This document shows, one piece after another, positions 5,295 to 5,870 of a DNA stretch of 5,870 nt. The notes under the pieces were generated by a model. The model saw only the letters and a list, made by a program, of their open reading frames with translations, was not told the origin of the DNA and did not search any database. Source of the DNA: Sphingomonas sp. (GTDB taxonomy: Bacteria; Pseudomonadota; Alphaproteobacteria; Sphingomonadales; Sphingomonadaceae). The stretch is taken from assembly GCA_013822915.1 (NCBI GenBank), contig PNLG01000303.1:1-5870 (forward strand). The letters are read 5' to 3'. Each line of letters opens with the position of its first letter. Within the stretch, counting starts at the first letter, position 1. A program made the position numbers and the translations under genes.

Positions 5295-5870
5295 GCCGTC
5301 GCCCGCTCGCGCGTCGTCACGAATTCGATCTTCTTGTCATAGGGCGCGCCGACGATCAGCCGGTTCACATAAATGCCCGGCAAATGCACCTGATCGGCGT
5401 CGAGCGCGCCGACGGGCACGATTTCCTCAACCTCCGCCACGCAGATGCGGCCTGCGGTTGCCATTGGCTGATTAAAATTGCGCGCGGTCTTGCGGAAAAT
5501 CAGATTGCCCGCCTCATCCGCTTTCCACCCCTTGATGATCGACAGATCAGCGACAATGCCGCGCTCAAGAATATAGTCCTGGCCATCGAACTGCATCACC
5601 GGTTTGCCTTCCGCCACCAAAGTGCCGACGCCAGTTTTGGTGTAAAAGCCGGGAATACCCGCGCCGCCCGCCCGGCACCGCTCGGCAAGCGTCCCTTGCG
5701 GGCAAAACTCGACTTCTAGCTCGCCCGACAGATATTGCCGCTCAAATTCCTTATTCTCGCCAACATAGCTGGAAATCATTTTCCTGACCTGACGCGTGCG
5801 GAGCAATTTGCCCAGCCCCTCGCCATCAATGCCCGCATTGTTGCTGGCAATCGTCAGATCCTTGACGCCT
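5291..5870 (-). CDS. scoA: Succinyl-CoA:3-oxoacid CoA-transferase subunit A (N-terminus beyond window)
   Basis: The reading frame runs open off the right edge; 192 codons plus the stop are visible of the roughly 235 usual for subunit A. The visible part starts GVKDLTIASNNAGIDGEGLG, the standard segment about 40 residues into the protein, followed by LLRTRQVRKMISSYVGENKE, then EVEFCPQGTLAERCRAGGAG and GIPGFYTKTGVGT, and ends with the usual EEIVPVGALDADQVHLPGIYV region. A TTG codon at 5806 could look like a start, but it is internal because homologous protein sequence continues upstream to the edge. The oxyanion-loop GGFG motif of subunit A lies outside the window. With ScoB it forms the cytoplasmic CoA-transferase. 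Its TGA overlaps the GTG of the membrane-protein gene by four bases (GTGA). Acetoacetate is the likely acceptor; related 3-oxoacids are possible. Confidence 0.93.
   Translation of the reverse strand, partial: GVKDLTIASNNAGIDGEGLGKLLRTRQVRKMISSYVGENKEFERQYLSGELEVEFCPQGTLAERCRAGGAGIPGFYTKTGVGTLVAEGKPVMQFDGQDYILERGIVADLSIIKGWKADEAGNLIFRKTARNFNQPMATAGRICVAEVEEIVPVGALDADQVHLPGIYVNRLIVGAPYDKKIEFVTTRERATA

Noticed and set aside
5132..5719. A 195-codon plus-strand open frame opposite scoA and the membrane-protein gene
   Set aside because: It is Arg-rich, without domain features, and lies antisense to a clearly conserved ScoA sequence.

Overview
This 5.9 kb window is densely packed with genes, all on the minus strand, and every coding region looks intact. 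The base composition is GC-rich. The set of a DUF1476/ATPase zeta-subunit gene followed by a BolA gene, an alphaproteobacterial succinyl-CoA:3-oxoacid CoA-transferase pair, and the general protein character point to an alphaproteobacterium, most likely a sphingomonad (Sphingopyxis/Sphingomonas-like). That placement is inference from gene content and protein style; there is no rRNA or other direct marker.

In transcription order (right to left), the window opens inside scoA (CoA-transferase subunit A, N-terminus cut off by the window edge). A four-helix membrane protein of unknown function follows, and then scoB (subunit B, with the catalytic Glu in its SENG motif). These three genes are stitched together by stop/start overlaps: GTGA between scoA and the membrane gene, TGATG between the membrane gene and scoB. 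A membrane protein is thus translated between the two halves of a soluble enzyme. After a 64-base gap comes an unassigned ferritin-like protein that keeps a full set of candidate di-iron ligands, and 31 bases later an extended-SDR NAD-dependent epimerase/dehydratase. Then, separated by gaps of 71 to about 100 bases, come an exported metallo-beta-lactamase-fold hydrolase of the N-acyl-homoserine lactonase type, a zinc-free MDR NADPH:quinone oxidoreductase, the ATPase inhibitor zeta-type protein (DUF1476), and the first 18 codons of a BolA-family gene at the left edge.

Functionally the window mixes ketone-body/short-chain acyl-CoA metabolism (scoA, scoB), redox and sugar-nucleotide-type dehydrogenases, a probable lactone hydrolase outside the cytoplasm, and two housekeeping regulators (F1-ATPase zeta subunit, BolA iron-sulphur protein). 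Only scoA-membrane protein-scoB is clearly one translational unit. I see no tRNA, rRNA, CRISPR array, insertion sequence or phage gene. No gap between genes exceeds about 100 bases. The most unusual feature is the coupled membrane protein inside the CoA-transferase operon; I did not find a convincing wholly new multi-gene system.
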